Shown piece after piece: positions 1-10,027 of a stretch of DNA of 38,128 nt. Position 1 is the first letter of the stretch. The number at the start of each line of letters is the position of its first letter. Both the position numbers and the translations under genes were made by a program. The DNA comes from Streptomyces thinghirensis (lineage in GTDB: Bacteria > Actinomycetota > Actinomycetia > Streptomycetales > Streptomycetaceae), in assembly GCA_021502835.1 (NCBI GenBank), contig JAKFGP010000039.1:1-38128 (forward strand). Direction: 5' to 3'. Under the pieces are notes generated by a model. The model saw only the letters and a list, made by a program, of their open reading frames with translations. It was not told the origin of the DNA and searched no databases.

Positions 1-140
1 CAGTTGGGCAACTTGGCCGCCCAGAGCCCCGCGACGACTCGACCACCAGTTGGGAATCGCGACTCGATCGCTCCGTAAGACAACGTCGGCGGGGGTCGTC
101 TGCGGGACCGGATGCGACGACGAGCTGGCGGAGGGGGAAC
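1..140 (+). other. 5' non-coding end of the IS110-type element
   Basis: The 140 bases before the transposase start contain no credible reading frame. In IS110-family elements the non-coding end next to the transposase encodes the bridge (seeker) RNA that guides recombination, so this stretch could hold part of that RNA. What is visible is a repeated CAGTTGGG word (near 1 and 47). The true IS end may lie before the window. The bridge RNA assignment is inference from the family. Confidence 0.3.
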
Positions 141-1325
141 GTGCCCGAGATCTGGGCCGGACTGGACATCGGCAAGAAGCACCACCACGGTAGTGTCGAT
201 GCCGACGGCAAGCGGCTGCTGTCCCGCCGTGTGATGAACGACGAGAGCGAGCTGCTCCAGCTCATCGCCGACGTCCTGGAGATATCCCGCGACGTGCTGT
301 GGGCCGTGGACATCAACACCGGCATCGCCGCCCTGGCCATCGGCCTCCTCCTGAACCACGGACAGTCCGTGGCCTACCTCACCGGCCGGACCATCCATCG
401 GGCGTCCACTACCTACCGCGGCGAAGGCAAGACCGACGCTCGCGACGCCTTCATCATCGCCGACCAGACCCGCATCCTGCGACGTCAGCACGCTCCGCCC
501 CGGCGACGACATCGCCCTCGACCTGCGACTCCTCACCGCCCGGCGCTTGGACGTCGTCCACGACCTGTACCCGCCAGATCAACCGCCTGCGCGCCCAGCT
601 CCTGGAATTCTTCCCCGCCCCTCGAACGGGCCCTGGACCTGACGAAGAAGGGCCCCGTCATCCTGCTGACCGCCTACCAGACCCCGGCCGCGATCCGCCG
701 CATGGGCGTCCGACGGCTGGAGACCTGGCTGCGCAACCGCAAGGTCCAGAGGGCTGGCGCGCTCGCGGCCGCGGCCGTGGAAGCAGCCCAGGCCCAGATG
801 ACCGCCATGCGCGGCGAGGCACCCGGCGCCGAGCTCGTCGGCCGCCTCGCCTGTTCGGTGGCACTACCCACAAACGACGGGGCAGCCGAACTCGACGCCC
901 GGATCGAAGCCCGCTTCCGCCAGCACCGGGACGCCGAGATCATCCTCAGCATGCCCGGCATGGGTCCCACCACCGGCGCCGAGTTCATCGCCGCGACCGG
1001 CGGCGACCTCGCAGCTACCAGGTCCCGACCGTCTCGCCGGGTTCGCCGGACTGGCCCCAGTCCCCGGGGACTCCCGGAAAAGTCCAGCGGTAACCTGCGC
1101 CGGCCCCGCCGCTATCACCGCGGCCTCCAACAGCCGCCACTCTACCTCTCCACCCAGGTCGGCGTGTTCTTCTGCCCCGTCTCGAGGCGTACTACGACAG
1201 GAAGAGAAAAGAGGGCAAGGGACACAAGCAAGCTGTCATCGCCCTCGCACGCCGACGCGTCAACGTCCTCTGGGCCATGATCCGCGACCACACTCTCTTC
1301 CAGGCCCCCCAGTCGCTGGTGCCTA
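141..1325 (+). CDS. IS110/IS117-family transposase, frameshifted
   Basis: This is a DEDD-type IS110-family transposase, which catalyses site-specific insertion using a RuvC-like N-terminal domain and a C-terminal serine-bearing Transposase_20 domain. The N-terminus shows the LDIGK aspartate and the diagnostic KTDARDAFIIAD block at about residues 98-109. Further on, GMGPTTGAEF, SGNLRRPRRYHRGL and RRRVNVLWAMIRD match the C-terminal domain. The reading frame breaks near 480-620, again near 1010-1080 and near 1130-1180, after which the match continues to about 1325. The length of about 395 residues is normal for the family. The start at 141 is a GTG behind GGAGGGGG. The similarity runs end to end, so sequencing errors are at least as likely as decay. 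Confidence 0.85.
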
Positions 1326-1342
1326 GGACGGCATCCTTGCGG

Positions 1343-2047
1343 TCACGGCACCGGCTCAGCCTGGCGGCGGTTGAAGCCGGTCCGCTCCTGTGGCCGCGGT
1401 ATGCTGTCCGAGCGCCACGTAGTGAGACGAGGGTGTCCCGCGAGTTCGGCGCGGCCGGTGGCCCACAGCAGAGTGAGCCAGGGGATCCCCCACCGCCCGG
1501 AGCTTCCGGGAACAGGCGGGCGAGCACCCGCGAGCAGAGAGCGGAGGGTGGGGTCCAAGCAAGCCCGAAGCCTTCTGCCAGATCGTGCATGTGCACCAGC
1601 GTCTCTTGCAACGCCAATGCCGCGAAGCCTTCGGGGTCCGACACCCCGGCGGCGTGGTGGGCGCGGACCTGGGGCGGCGTCGTACGCACCATGGCGACCA
1701 ACAGCGCGCCGCACGCCTCAAGCACCCTGCATCAGGCCGGCCGGACCCGCGTCCCGTTCTGCGTGGACGAAGACCATGGGTCCGTCCGGCCTCTTTCTGG
1801 CTCAACGCGAAGGGGCACATGGGTGTCCAGCGGCGGGTTCTGCGGCCCCAGTTGCACGGCGTGGTACAACAAGTCGTTGGCGAGATGCTCGACGGTCTCC
1901 CAGCAGTCCCACTCCAGCGAGCCGGCCTATCCCCCACCTCTCCGGGGGTGCGTCCGAAGGACGCTCACGGCTAAGCCGCACGGCAAACTCAACGTCGTCC
2001 GCAGTAATGGGAGACAGGACTGATCCGGCTTCGGCTGATCGAGACAT
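1343..2047 (-). CDS. Maleylpyruvate isomerase N-terminal/DinB-like protein, frameshifted
   Basis: The protein resembles Streptomyces members of the mycothiol-dependent maleylpyruvate isomerase (MDMPI/DinB-like) superfamily, cytosolic four-helix-bundle enzymes that usually act on thiol or mycothiol substrates through a metal site. The N-terminal part reads SPITADDVEFAVRLS, a middle frame gives LEWDCWETVEHLANDL, and then VRAHHAAGVSDPEGFAAL and ETLVHMHDLAEGFGLAW appear with the expected histidines, followed by LLWATGRAEL and a C-terminal LTTWR. These pieces lie in three frames in the correct order, so I treat them as one broken gene of about 230 residues. The ATG at 2047 gives the best start. 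The 3' end lies close to the IS110 end. The substrate is unknown. Confidence 0.7.
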
Positions 2048-2340
2048 GACAGCACCGTATCGCGGGGGAAGAGGGCAACCCCTTCCATCTGGTGGAACGC
2101 CTTGCCTGCCCGGGGAGAGGTCTCAACCAATGGGTGAGCGCCGAACCGAGCTTGACAGTCAGCATTGGGAAGTTGCCTTCAGCTTTCACGAGATCAGCGA
2201 CTACTGGGACACGATGCCCGCGGTAGGTACTACGGGGACGGCCTCGGTGGTCAGCGGCAGCCGAGAGTCCACGTCTTTACGCATTTGTTGGCGACCCCGA
2301 CAGCTGTGACCTCGTCACCTTCACGCGCGATAGCTGAGAG
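2048..2340. other. Intergenic region without a recognised gene
   Basis: About 290 bases separate the isomerase-type gene from the repeat region. Open frames here are short and have no family-like composition. It may hold the promoter of the minus-strand isomerase gene. I see no clear terminator or operator. Confidence 0.4.
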
Positions 2341-2359
2341 GCATCTGAGAAGGCTTCTG

Positions 2360-3205
2360 CCGGCTTGGTCGGCCTGACCACAGCCCCGACCATGGGCCCG
2401 ACCACGACTGACGGAGGACGCGCGCCGGCACCGAGGAGGGCGACGGCGTGACTCCCGGCTGTGTATCGGCGGGCCGACTGTGCAGCCTGGGCGACTGCGT
2501 ATCCGCGCTGTGCCTGGTCGCCGCGCTCGCCGACTGTGCAGGACCCCGCCGTCGTTGTGCAGGCGCCTGCACATTGAGCGCCGGCAGCTTTGTGCAGCCG
2601 CGAGTGTGCACACCGCCATGCACGCGACTGGCGCCCTTGGTCGGCCCGACCACGGGGCCGACCAAGGCTGGTCAGGGACATGGCGCGGTTTTGTGGCGGA
2701 TGTCCGGAGACGGGTGGTCGCCCGTCTGGTCGGTGGGGGAGAGGCCGGCTTGGTCGGCCCGACCATGGGGCCGACCATGGCTGGTCGGGGGCATGCCGCC
2801 GTTTCGTGCCGGGTGGCCTGAGCCGTAGATGAGTGGCCGCCCGTCTGGTCGGCCCGACCACGGTCCACGGCAGGGTCTGCAGCCAGGGTAGGAAGCCACG
2901 TCGCGGCATGCCGACGGTGCAACAGCGGATCGACTGTGCAGCCTTCCGTGACTGTGCAGTCCGCTTTGCACAGTCGGCGCGCACGCCGACTGTGGACGAC
3001 CCCGCCTTCGTTGTGCAGCCGCGTGCACACTGAGCGCCGAGCCCAGTGCGCAGTCGCGAGTGTGCACACCGTCTGCAATACGCGAAGGCTCTCCTTGGTC
3101 GGGCCGACCATGAGACCGACCACGGTTGTTCAGCACGCCTGTTGTCGGATCGTGACCTGTGGTCGGGGGTTGTGGTCGCCTGTCTGGTCGGGGCTGGCCG
3201 GTGGG
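2360..3205. repeat. Origin-like non-coding region with two interleaved repeat families
   Basis: Two motif families alternate. Family 1 is GGTCGG/CCGACC, often palindromic as TGGTCGGCCCGACCA (2638, 2751, 2847, and with GGGCC near 3095), with extra half-sites at 2365-2404, 2716-2795 and 3160-3190. Family 2 is TGTGCAG with inverted forms CTGCACA, TTTGCACAG and TGTGCACAC, clustered at 2478-2620 and again at 2932-3080. The two family-2 clusters look like diverged copies of one segment: both pass through GACTGTGCAG, a CGTTGTGCAG site, TGAGCGCCG and GCGAGTGTGCACACCG. The region has no convincing CDS and lies directly upstream of two Rep-like genes, so a replication origin or operator role is likely but inferred. 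Confidence 0.65.
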
Positions 3206-3359
3206 CTGACCGTCATGGATCTTGTGTGTGTCGCCTCATCTGATGCACCGGGCCAGCTTGCTGTCCTGGTCCGGCTGCCGGGCCTCGGCGGCTGCGCGTA
3301 CCCGGTAGCGCGGGGAGTCGCGGTGAGTCGCTTCGGGGCGGGGGATTCGCCGGGGCGCG

Positions 3360-3731
3360 ATGGCCGCTGATCAGTTCACGCAGATCGCCAGCGGCCTGTT
3401 CCGAGACGGCCGGCTGTCCACCGGGCGAAGGGGATCTTCGGGTACGTCAGTACGCACCACCAGTGGCTGGCAGGTGACGCTCGCCGGCCTCGTCCGCGTG
3501 GGCCCCGATGGCCGGGACGCGGTACGCGCCGGCCTGAAGAGCTTCAGGAGCACGGCTACCTGGTCCGTGAGCGCCTGCGCCGCCCCGACGGCACCCTCGG
3601 CGAGAGCGTCTACTGCATCACCGACCACCCCGCCGTCCTGGACATGACGCTGGCCGCAGCCGACTCGGTGATCACGGTTCCGGAGGCCGATCGCACCGGA
3701 GGCTTCGGCGGGGGGATCCGACGGGGCGTGA
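3360..3731 (+). CDS. Rep-like winged-helix protein A (short paralogue), frameshifted
   Basis: The protein starts MAADQFTQIASGLFRDGRL and, across two frame changes, continues with KGIFGYVSTHHQ, SGWQVTLAGLVRVGPDGRD, then HGYLVRERLRRPDGTLGES and YCITDHPAVLD. This order is typical of a Streptomyces plasmid family with a winged-helix DNA-binding domain resembling replication initiator or DnaD-type N-termini. It lacks the long C-terminal region of its neighbour. The stop TGA overlaps the ATG of the next gene (TGATG at 3729-3733), which implies translational coupling. It lies just downstream of the repeat-rich region, which it may bind. Replication initiation or its regulation is the likely role, not proven. 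Confidence 0.6.
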
Positions 3732-4838
3732 TGGCGGGTGATCAGTTCACCCCAGATCTCCAACGCGCTGTTCCGCGACGGCGGGCTGGGCTTCAAGGCG
3801 AAGGGGATCTTCGGATACATCAGCACCCACCGGAGCGGCTGGCAGGTCACTGTCGCCGATCTCGTGCGCTGCGGTAGTGAGGGGCGTCGACGCGGTGACC
3901 ACCGGGCTCAAGCAACTGGAGCAGCACGGGTTCCTCCACCGCACCCGTGAGCGCAATTCAACGGGACGCTCGGTCAGGCCCTGTACGTCATCACCGACCT
4001 GCCCGCCTCGCAACACCCCAGGTCACATCCAGAGTCGGGTTTTCCAGGACTGGATGAACCTACGTTGGCTGATCCCGGCACTTAGAAGACCAACAGAAAG
4101 AAGACCAACAAGCAGAAGACCAGGCCCCCTCCGTCCCTGCGACCGCGCCACCAGTTCGCGGGACTCCTCGGGGAAGGGGCCAGCCGGACGCAGCAGCGTC
4201 CCCGGCCGACAGCACACCCGCGACTCCGCCGGCGCCCGGCGCCTCGCCGGCCACCCCGCCCGTGCCTGCAGCCGATGAGATGCATTCCGGAATCCAGCTA
4301 CTGCTGGAGATCGGCGCCGCCCGTCCCGAGCTGCTGCTGACCGGGAAGGCGCTGACCGACCAGGGCCGGGTCGTGACCGTGATGCTCGAATCCGGCTGGA
4401 CGCGCACCCAGCTGCGCCACGTCATCGCCGGCCGCCCCCCTGCCCGCCCCGGTGCGCACCAGCGTCGGCGCGATCATCGCCGCCCGCCTGCGTGCCGCCA
4501 GGCCTCACCCACCCCCGCCACCCTCACCCGCCCGCACCACCCCGGCGACGCCCTGGACGACGAACCGCCCGCCCACCGGGCGGCGCTCGAACGGCCGTCC
4601 ACGGCGCCGCGCGCCGCACCGTCGCCGAAGCTCTCACCTACCGCGCGCTGGTGGAGTGCGCCGGCTGCGGCGTCCCCGGCACCGCCCCCGGCGAAGACCT
4701 CTGCCCGGCCTGCCTCAACTGGCCCCTGTGCTCCACCTGCCCCGGCCCACCCCACGCCGCGCCCACCCCCACAGCGACGGCCGCTGCACCACCTGCGCCA
4801 CGCCCTTCACCAGCCCGACGGAAGGAAGTACGCCATGA
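3731..4838 (+). CDS. Rep-like protein B: winged helix, proline-rich linker, zinc ribbon; frameshifted
   Basis: The N-terminal domain (QISNALFRDGGLGFKAKGIF, HRSGWQVTVADLVRC, then TTGLKQLEQHGFLHRTRER) is paralogous to protein A. After a frame change comes an acidic/proline-alanine linker (LEDQQKEDQQAEDQ and a PATPPAPGASPATPP stretch). A helical block (LLLEIGAARPELLLTGKAL, GWTRTQLRHVIAGRP) and a C-terminal zinc-ribbon-like segment follow, with CAGCG, CPAC and CSTC pairs plus a further CTTC in another frame. The total is about 370 residues, the size known for this plasmid family. Its stop overlaps the next ATG (ATGA at 4835-4838). I infer a plasmid replication or origin-binding role from family context and the adjacent repeats. 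Confidence 0.65.
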
Positions 4839-5205
4839 CCACCCCGACACCCCCGGCCAGCGGCTCCACAAACCCGTTGCGCCCGTTCCGGCAGCAGCCC
4901 GGGCGGTGGGAGAGGGCACAGGCCCGGCGCTGCGCGACGGCCATGTCTGCTGCGGCGGTGAGTATGCCAAGGGCTGCGAGCCCGTCCTGATCCGCGAGCG
5001 GACTGGGTGGGGGTGGATCGACTGGACGGTGCCGGTCGACGGGAGCCTGCCTGAGCAGCCTGACGGGATCGCCGTGTTCAGCCCGGTACGACCCGCGCGC
5101 AGCGCGCTTGGGCTGCGCTGGCTGCCCGACGGTCGGCATATCGGATCCGCCTCGGCCCACTGGCCGTACGGCCGGCCGCGGCCACTGTCTCGGTCCTCGC
5201 CCTGA
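4835..5205 (+). CDS. Hypothetical protein with Cys pair, frameshifted
   Basis: The gene begins at the ATG overlapping the Rep-like B stop, preceded by GGAAGGAAG, and reads MTTPTPPASGSTNPLRPF. After a frame change near 4890-4930 the plausible continuation is GHVCCGGEYAKGCEPVLI, RTGWGWIDWTVPVDG and LRWLPDGRHIG, ending at 5205. The aromatic/acidic composition of this second part looks like a real folded domain. I do not recognise the family. Position and overlap place it in the Rep operon. Confidence 0.45.
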
Positions 5206-5207
5206 TC

Positions 5208-5701
5208 GCGGCGACCCCTCGCCATCCTGCGCAGCAGCGTTCCACTGAGCGTCATCCTGCCGGCGGCCGCCCTGGCCCCGCTGCTGTTGAGTACTTGCCC
5301 GACGTCCTCGATGCCCGCGCCGGCGGGGTTGCCCGCATCCTCGACGCCGGACCCGCCTGCCGCTACCTCCACCGCCTCGCCGCCCTGCGCGCCGCGCGCT
5401 CACCAACGCGGCCGCCCGCAGCAACAGTACCAGGTGACAGCGAGCTGCGCAGGTCGGTCGCCACCTGCTGTTCGACACGGCAGACCCCTCCAGCGCCGGA
5501 CACCGCTTTCGTCTCCGTCGTGCTCATCAGCCAGGAGCACCGATGCTGCAGCTCGTCGCCCAGACCGCCGAGATCCTCACGCCCACGGCCGAAGAAGCGC
5601 CATCTGTCACGCCCTGGCCGGTCGGACGGCCAGACGGCGGGGCTCTCCCAGACCCCGCCATCAGCCCTCTACCAACTCCACAGCGCCCGCTTCACCGATG
5701 A
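5208..5701 (+). CDS. Hypothetical protein, frameshifted, boundaries uncertain
   Basis: The best protein-like pieces are YLPDVLDARAGGVARILDAG with CRYLHRLAALRAA at about 5290-5400, then HLLFDTADPSSAGHR and MLQLVAQTAEILTPTAEE in another frame, ending at TGA 5699-5701. A 52-codon frame starting at ATG 5543 is intact and could be a separate small gene. No domain is recognised. The stop lies immediately before the strong Shine-Dalgarno AAGGAGGG of the next gene, which fits one operon. Confidence 0.3.
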
Positions 5702-5715
5702 AGGAGGGAACCAAC

Positions 5716-6297
5716 ATGTCCGATCACGATTCGAGCAGTCCCCCGGTGGTATGTACCTGCTCTTCGCCCACGAGCCGTACTATCCCGGCCCCGGCGCCCG
5801 GGAGATCAACACCAGCGTGGTGGCTGCCGACTCCGCTGCTGCACCCGCACGTGCGCCAGGCCCGACGGGGTTCGCATCCACGACCTCCTACCACGGGACG
5901 CCAGCCAGGCGAGATCATCCCGCTGGCCACCCTCACCCACGAGCTGAACGGCGGCGCCGACTGTGAAGGACCGGCGACTGGGAGGGCGTCACCTCGACCT
6001 GCTGGAGCTCGCTCATCACAGGACGATGCGACGCCCTCCGTCTCGGCCTTCCGAACGGCGCGCGCCCCTCCTGTGCACGGGACCGCACGGCTGGTCCGCG
6101 TCTTTGACGGCGCGACAGCCGACGCTGTCGTCACTTACGGCTTCTGCGGGCGCGCCACGGTCCTCGACGAAGTCGGCGTGCTCTCGCCACTGTCCTCTGC
6201 CGAGCAACCCATCTGGCCAGGGGACAGCCTCCTGCCCGCCCTGGGCCGACCTCCACCGGAGGGCGACGCCCGGCGGCTACCGAAGCGGGGCACGTGA
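5716..6297 (+). CDS. Hypothetical plasmid protein, frameshifted
   Basis: The start ATG at 5716 is set by an excellent AAGGAGGG eight bases upstream. The N-terminus reads MSDHDSSSP followed, after a frame change, by GMYLLFAHEPYYPGPGARE and INTSVVAADSAAA. A later frame gives GEIIPLATLTHELNGGAD and then a stretch with HLDLLELAHHRTMRR. After another shift the last part, VFDGATADAVVTYGF, runs to 6297 and is less certain. I do not recognise a function. Confidence 0.4.
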   Translation: MSDHDSSSPPVVCTCSSPTSRTIPAPAPGRSTPAWWLPTPLLHPHVRQARRGSHPRPPTTGRQPGEIIPLATLTHELNGGADCEGPATGRASPRPAGARSSQDDATPSVSAFRTARAPPVHGTARLVRVFDGATADAVVTYGFCGRATVLDEVGVLSPLSSAEQPIWPGDSLLPALGRPPPEGDARRLPKRGT

Positions 6298-6491
6298 TGA
6301 GGATCTTTGACATCGGCCAGGGCGGCTCGAGGCCTCACGGGCTCCGCATCTCAACTGAGTGAGGGCCGGAACGCCTTACAGGTGGCCAGCAGGAGTCGTC
6401 CGCTTGTTCACCGTGGCTGTCGGGCCGAGCAGCCGTGCCGCCTGCACATTCCCGAGCACTCCATCGCGTGCTGCGTGGTGCTAGTGGTGCT

Positions 6492-7724
6492 TCAGGCGGT
6501 GCGGTGCGCTTCTACGAAGGCCCGCAGGGCTTCCTGCGTGTGGGGAAGGCCGAGGTCCCGCAGCCGGTCTCAGCACGAGCGGATGAGCCAGGTGTGCCGG
6601 TGGTCGGCGAGATCGCGAAGATGCTGCTGCGCTACTGTTAGGTCGGTGTAGCGGGGTGCGGGGTGCGGCTGTGGAGCGGGAAGAGCTCCTCGATCGCCTT
6701 GCGGGTGCGGGACCCGTAAAGGTCCCAGCGGATGCGGGACAGGCACGCGTCGAGCGCCTCAGCGCACGGCGGCCGGGTCGAGCCGGGCGGCAGGGCGTAG
6801 GGTGCGTTCGGATGTGGCCCGAACAGGTCGCCCTCGCGGTAGTCGGTTACGCCATCGAACGGCTGCAGCAGCGGCGGTGAGTTCGGTGACAGCACGGCCG
6901 AGCAGGCCGGGGCCGACAGGGGATCCGTCGAGGATGGCGAGGCGGATGAGGGCGGTGGCCGCGCCCACCGCATCAGCGGATCTGTGGCATCCAGATGCAG
7001 GGTGATGTCCTCGGCCGTGAGGGAGGTCCGACGGGGCCTGCGCAGCAGCGCGGTGGCTGCGGTGACCGGGTCCTTATCGTGTGCAGGCAAGAGCAGGAGA
7101 CGGGGCAGGGAGGTGGTGGAGAATTCGGGAAACCACGCCAGAGGTAGGCGATCCGGGTCCGCAGTCGTGCGTCATCGTCGTCGACAGGGCGAGAAGGCCG
7201 GGGAGTTCGGCCAGGACGGCGTCGCTCGTATGACTGGTAGACCACCGGGGAGTCAGTTGCCGGCGGCCACCCGGTCCGTTCGTCCTAGCAGTTGTGCGCG
7301 CTGGTCGGTATCCGTCGCGGCGGCCAGCTGCTCCTCGTACCACGGCAGGACGCCTCGGTCGACCTCCGCCGCGGCCGCCACCCATCCGGCCACGTTGATG
7401 CCGGTGGTCACGTCGTACTCGTCGTGCCAGCCACGGCCAGGCGGGTGAGCAGCCGCATCGTGTCTCGCGGGCGGCCGCAGGGGCTGCGAGGGCGATCCTC
7501 CCGAGGAACGGCACGGCGACCGGAGAGGCCGAATAGCGGCTGCCCTGATGAAAATGCTGCAGAACAGGCTGCTGAACGCTTCCTTGCGCACCTCGTCGTC
7601 GCTCCCGCACAGGGTGCGTATGAGCCCTGGAACGTCGTGCGCCGACTCCGTAGGCGTGGGACGGAGGCTGGCCCAGTCCACATCGTCCAGCCCCCGCCAG
7701 CAGCTTCTCGTACTCGTTGATCAC
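6492..7724 (-). CDS. HEAT-repeat-type protein, frameshifted
   Basis: The start is a GTG at 7724 (VINEYEKLLAG). In order across several frames come VPGLIRTLCGSDDEVRKEAFS, SIFHQGSRYSASPVAVPFLG, TRLAVAWHDEYDVTTGINVAG, LLALVDDDDARLRTRIAYL, LAHDKDPVTAATALI and LHLDATDPLMRWGAATALIRLAI. The repeated helix pairs with D-P, V and AATAL positions are typical of HEAT-like bacterial proteins, probably protein-protein interaction scaffolds. A frame reaches TAA at 6638. Just beyond, HLRDLADHRHTWLIRSC and, after an in-frame TGA, DRLRDLGLPHTQEALRAF run to 6492 and may be the true C-terminus. The function is unknown. The IS5-type element lies about 120 bp upstream. Confidence 0.6.
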
Positions 7725-7842
7725 CGAAGAAGGATCGCAGGAGGCACTGACACAGTACGCGGCACAGCAACAGATGGTCCCGCCCGAGCGGCACCAGTCC
7801 GCAACTTGCTGCAGGTGGGGTATCGCGGCTAGCAGGTCCTGG

Positions 7843-8966
7843 GAGGTCGTTTTCCCCGTTGTTTCATCCCGAATCTGATGGTTGGTCTGCGGTGTCGGGT
7901 CGCGCCAGGAGATGGTGTTCTCGCCGGTGAGGCGGCGGGCCATGAGGTCGGTCATGGCGATGTGGATGACGGCTTCGGAGCGGGTGGGCAAGGTTTCGTA
8001 GTCGCGGGCCAGGCGGCGGTGGAGCATGAGCCAGCCGTAGGTTCGTTCGACCGCCCACCGCTTCGGGATCGGGGTGAAGCCCCTGGTCCCGGGCTTGCGT
8101 CCGGTGATTTCCATGTCGATGCGGAGAGCGGCCGCGTGCTCGACGAGGTGCTGTCGGTAGCCGCCGTCCACCCACACCTCGGATCCCGGGGTGGTCGGCG
8201 GCGACCTGGTTCAGGAGGCGCGTGCCGGCGATGGAAGTCCTGCACGCTCGCTGCGGTGACTAGGCACCGCGAGGAGGAGTCCGAGGGTGTCGGTGACGAT
8301 GCTCCGCTTCCTGCCGACGATCTTCTTTCCGGCGTCGATGCCCTGGCCGGTGGCGGGGACGCTGGTGGAGGTTTTGACGCTCTGGGCGTCGATCACGCAG
8401 GCCGACGGCTCAGCGTCACGCCCTTCCTTCTCCCGGACCAGCTGCCTGAGCAGGCCGTTGAGCTGGGTGAACACGCCCTCGTCGGCCCATTTGGCGAAGT
8501 AGCCGTAGACCGTGTTCCAGTGCGGAAAGTCGTGCGGGAGGTAGCGCCACTGAACCCCGGTCCGGTCCACGTACAAGATCGCGTCCATGATGTCGCGCAG
8601 GTCATGTTCCGGCGGCCGGCCGAAGTCCAGGGCCCTGCCCCGGCGCTCGAAGCGCCAGGCACAGCACCGGCTCGATCAACTCCCAGCGCGCATCGGACAG
8701 ATCACTCGGGTACGGGCGTCGCGTCGGCATGCTCCGGACGTACCGCCGCGGACCGAGTGCGCCCAGGCGCACAGCGACGACAACGGAAGCACTCGGCTGC
8801 GAAGACTGGGCGTCCTGGGATGAGACAGGCACAAGCCACGTCACGCCCCACCTGCCACCCCCACCTGACCAGCAAGAACCACCCCGCATCTCCAGCAGCA
8901 CGAGCACCACAACCTGCCAGCCTGGAAACCACTCGAAACGAGAGCAAGTCAGATGAAAACGACCTC
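7843..8966. mobile_element. IS5-family insertion sequence (element A)
   Basis: The element is bounded by 12-bp inverted repeats, GAGGTCGTTTTC at 7843-7854 and its exact complement at 8955-8966, and carries one minus-strand transposase. I could not confirm a target duplication, since the right flank is occupied by the next IS. The roughly 225 bases between the transposase start and the right end have no gene. Confidence 0.75.
7864..8730 (-). CDS. IS5-family transposase (element A), frameshifted
   Basis: This is a DDE transposase of the IS5 family. It starts MPTRRPYPSDLSDARWELIEP, breaks frame near 8600-8640, then gives MDAILYVDRTGVQWRYLPHD. The catalytic residues appear in VIDAQSVKTSTS (first D), WVDGGYRQHLVEH (second D) and AVERTYGWLMLHRRLARDYE (E). 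The frame also breaks near 8190-8270. Total length is about 285 residues, as expected. The C-terminal stop is probably the TGA at 7864-7866, reached by another frame change, since the current frame runs on into the HEAT-type gene. Confidence 0.88.
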
Positions 8967-8969
8967 TAA

Positions 8970-9832
8970 GACCGTGTCCTACATGGTCAGTTGGTCGTTG
9001 AACTGGTCATGGGGAGTGGGCGGTGGGGATGGATCGTGCCGGATGGCCTGTGGGAGATCGCCTGGCCGCTGTTGCCGCCGGCGCGAGGTGCGTCCGCAGG
9101 GGCGGCGGGGTTGCGAACATCGATGACGAGGCGGTGTTCGCCGCGATCATCTATGTGCTGGTCAGTGGCTGTGCCTGGCGGGCGTTGCCGCCGTGCTTTG
9201 GGGCGTCGAAGTCGACCGTGCACCGCCGGTTTCTCATCTGGTCCCGGGCCGGTGTGTGGGGACGACTGCACCAGAAGGTGCTCGAGCTCCTGGACGGCCA
9301 GAACCTCGTCGACCTGTCGCGCGCTGTCCTCGACTCCGCTCACGTCCGCGCTAAAAGGGGCGAACTTGCAGGTCCGAGCCCCGTGGATCGCGGTAAGCCC
9401 GGTTCCAAGATGCATGTCCTGTCCGACGCGAACGGACTGCCCCTACGTGTCGGAGTCTCCGCGGCCAACACCCACGACAGCCAGGCCCTGAAGCCGATGC
9501 TGTCCCACTTCCACATGGGACACGAATCCCACGCGACCGATTCCAAGCCTCAACGCCTTCATGCGGACAAGGCATACGACGTGCCTCACCTGCGGCGATG
9601 GCTCTGGGGCAAGCGCATCGGCGTCCGCATCGCCCGCAAGGGAGTCGAGTCCAGCGAGCGACTCGGTCGACGCAGGTGGGTCATCGAACGCACCATGTCC
9701 TGACTGTCCGGCTACCGCCGACTCAACCACCGCTACGAGCGGAAACCAGGCAACTACCTGGCCTTTCTCGGACTGGCCGCGGCCCTCTGCTGCTACAAAC
9801 GGCTCCGCAAAATGACCATGTAGGACACGGTC
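8970..9832 (+). mobile_element. IS5-family element B, copy 1
   Basis: The ends are perfect inverted repeats beginning GACCGTGTCCTACATGGTCA. Flanking TAA on both sides (8967-8969, 9833-9835) fits a 3-bp duplication. It sits three bases from the right terminal repeat of element A. The other copy is at 15883-16748. Confidence 0.85.
9009..9823 (+). CDS. IS5-family transposase, copy 1, with internal TGA
   Basis: The DDE transposase starts MGSGRWGWIVPDGLWEIAWP at 9009, changes frame near 9095-9110, then continues VANIDDEAVFAAIIYVLVSG. Catalytic positions are seen in LDSAHVRAKRGE, HADKAYDVPHL and RRRWVIERTMS. A TGA at 9701-9703 follows ERTMS, but the same frame continues LSGYRRLNHRYERKPGNYLA to TAG at 9821-9823. 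Relatives have Trp at the TGA position. The same TGA is present in copy 2. Confidence 0.85.
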
Positions 9833-10027
9833 TAAGCTGGTCGAGCGCGCCGGTTGCGCTTCAGCAGTCGCTGACCGCCGGGGGATCGAGGGCACGGGGA
9901 TGTACAAAACGGCTACCGCGTGGCCCTGTCGAGGCGGGAGCGAGCCGGGGCTGGACGGTGATCGGCCCGGCAGCGCAGGGGCTGACAGCCTCTGCCGGGG
10001 GTATCGCCGGTCGTCCCGCGTCAGGAT

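Noticed and set aside
1277..2309. Long plus-strand frames opposite the isomerase-type gene
   Set aside because: They have no family-like motifs, while the minus strand carries ordered isomerase-type motifs.
2360..3205. CRISPR-like array
   Set aside because: The repeats are short, palindromic and unevenly spaced, with no constant repeat/spacer length and no cas gene.
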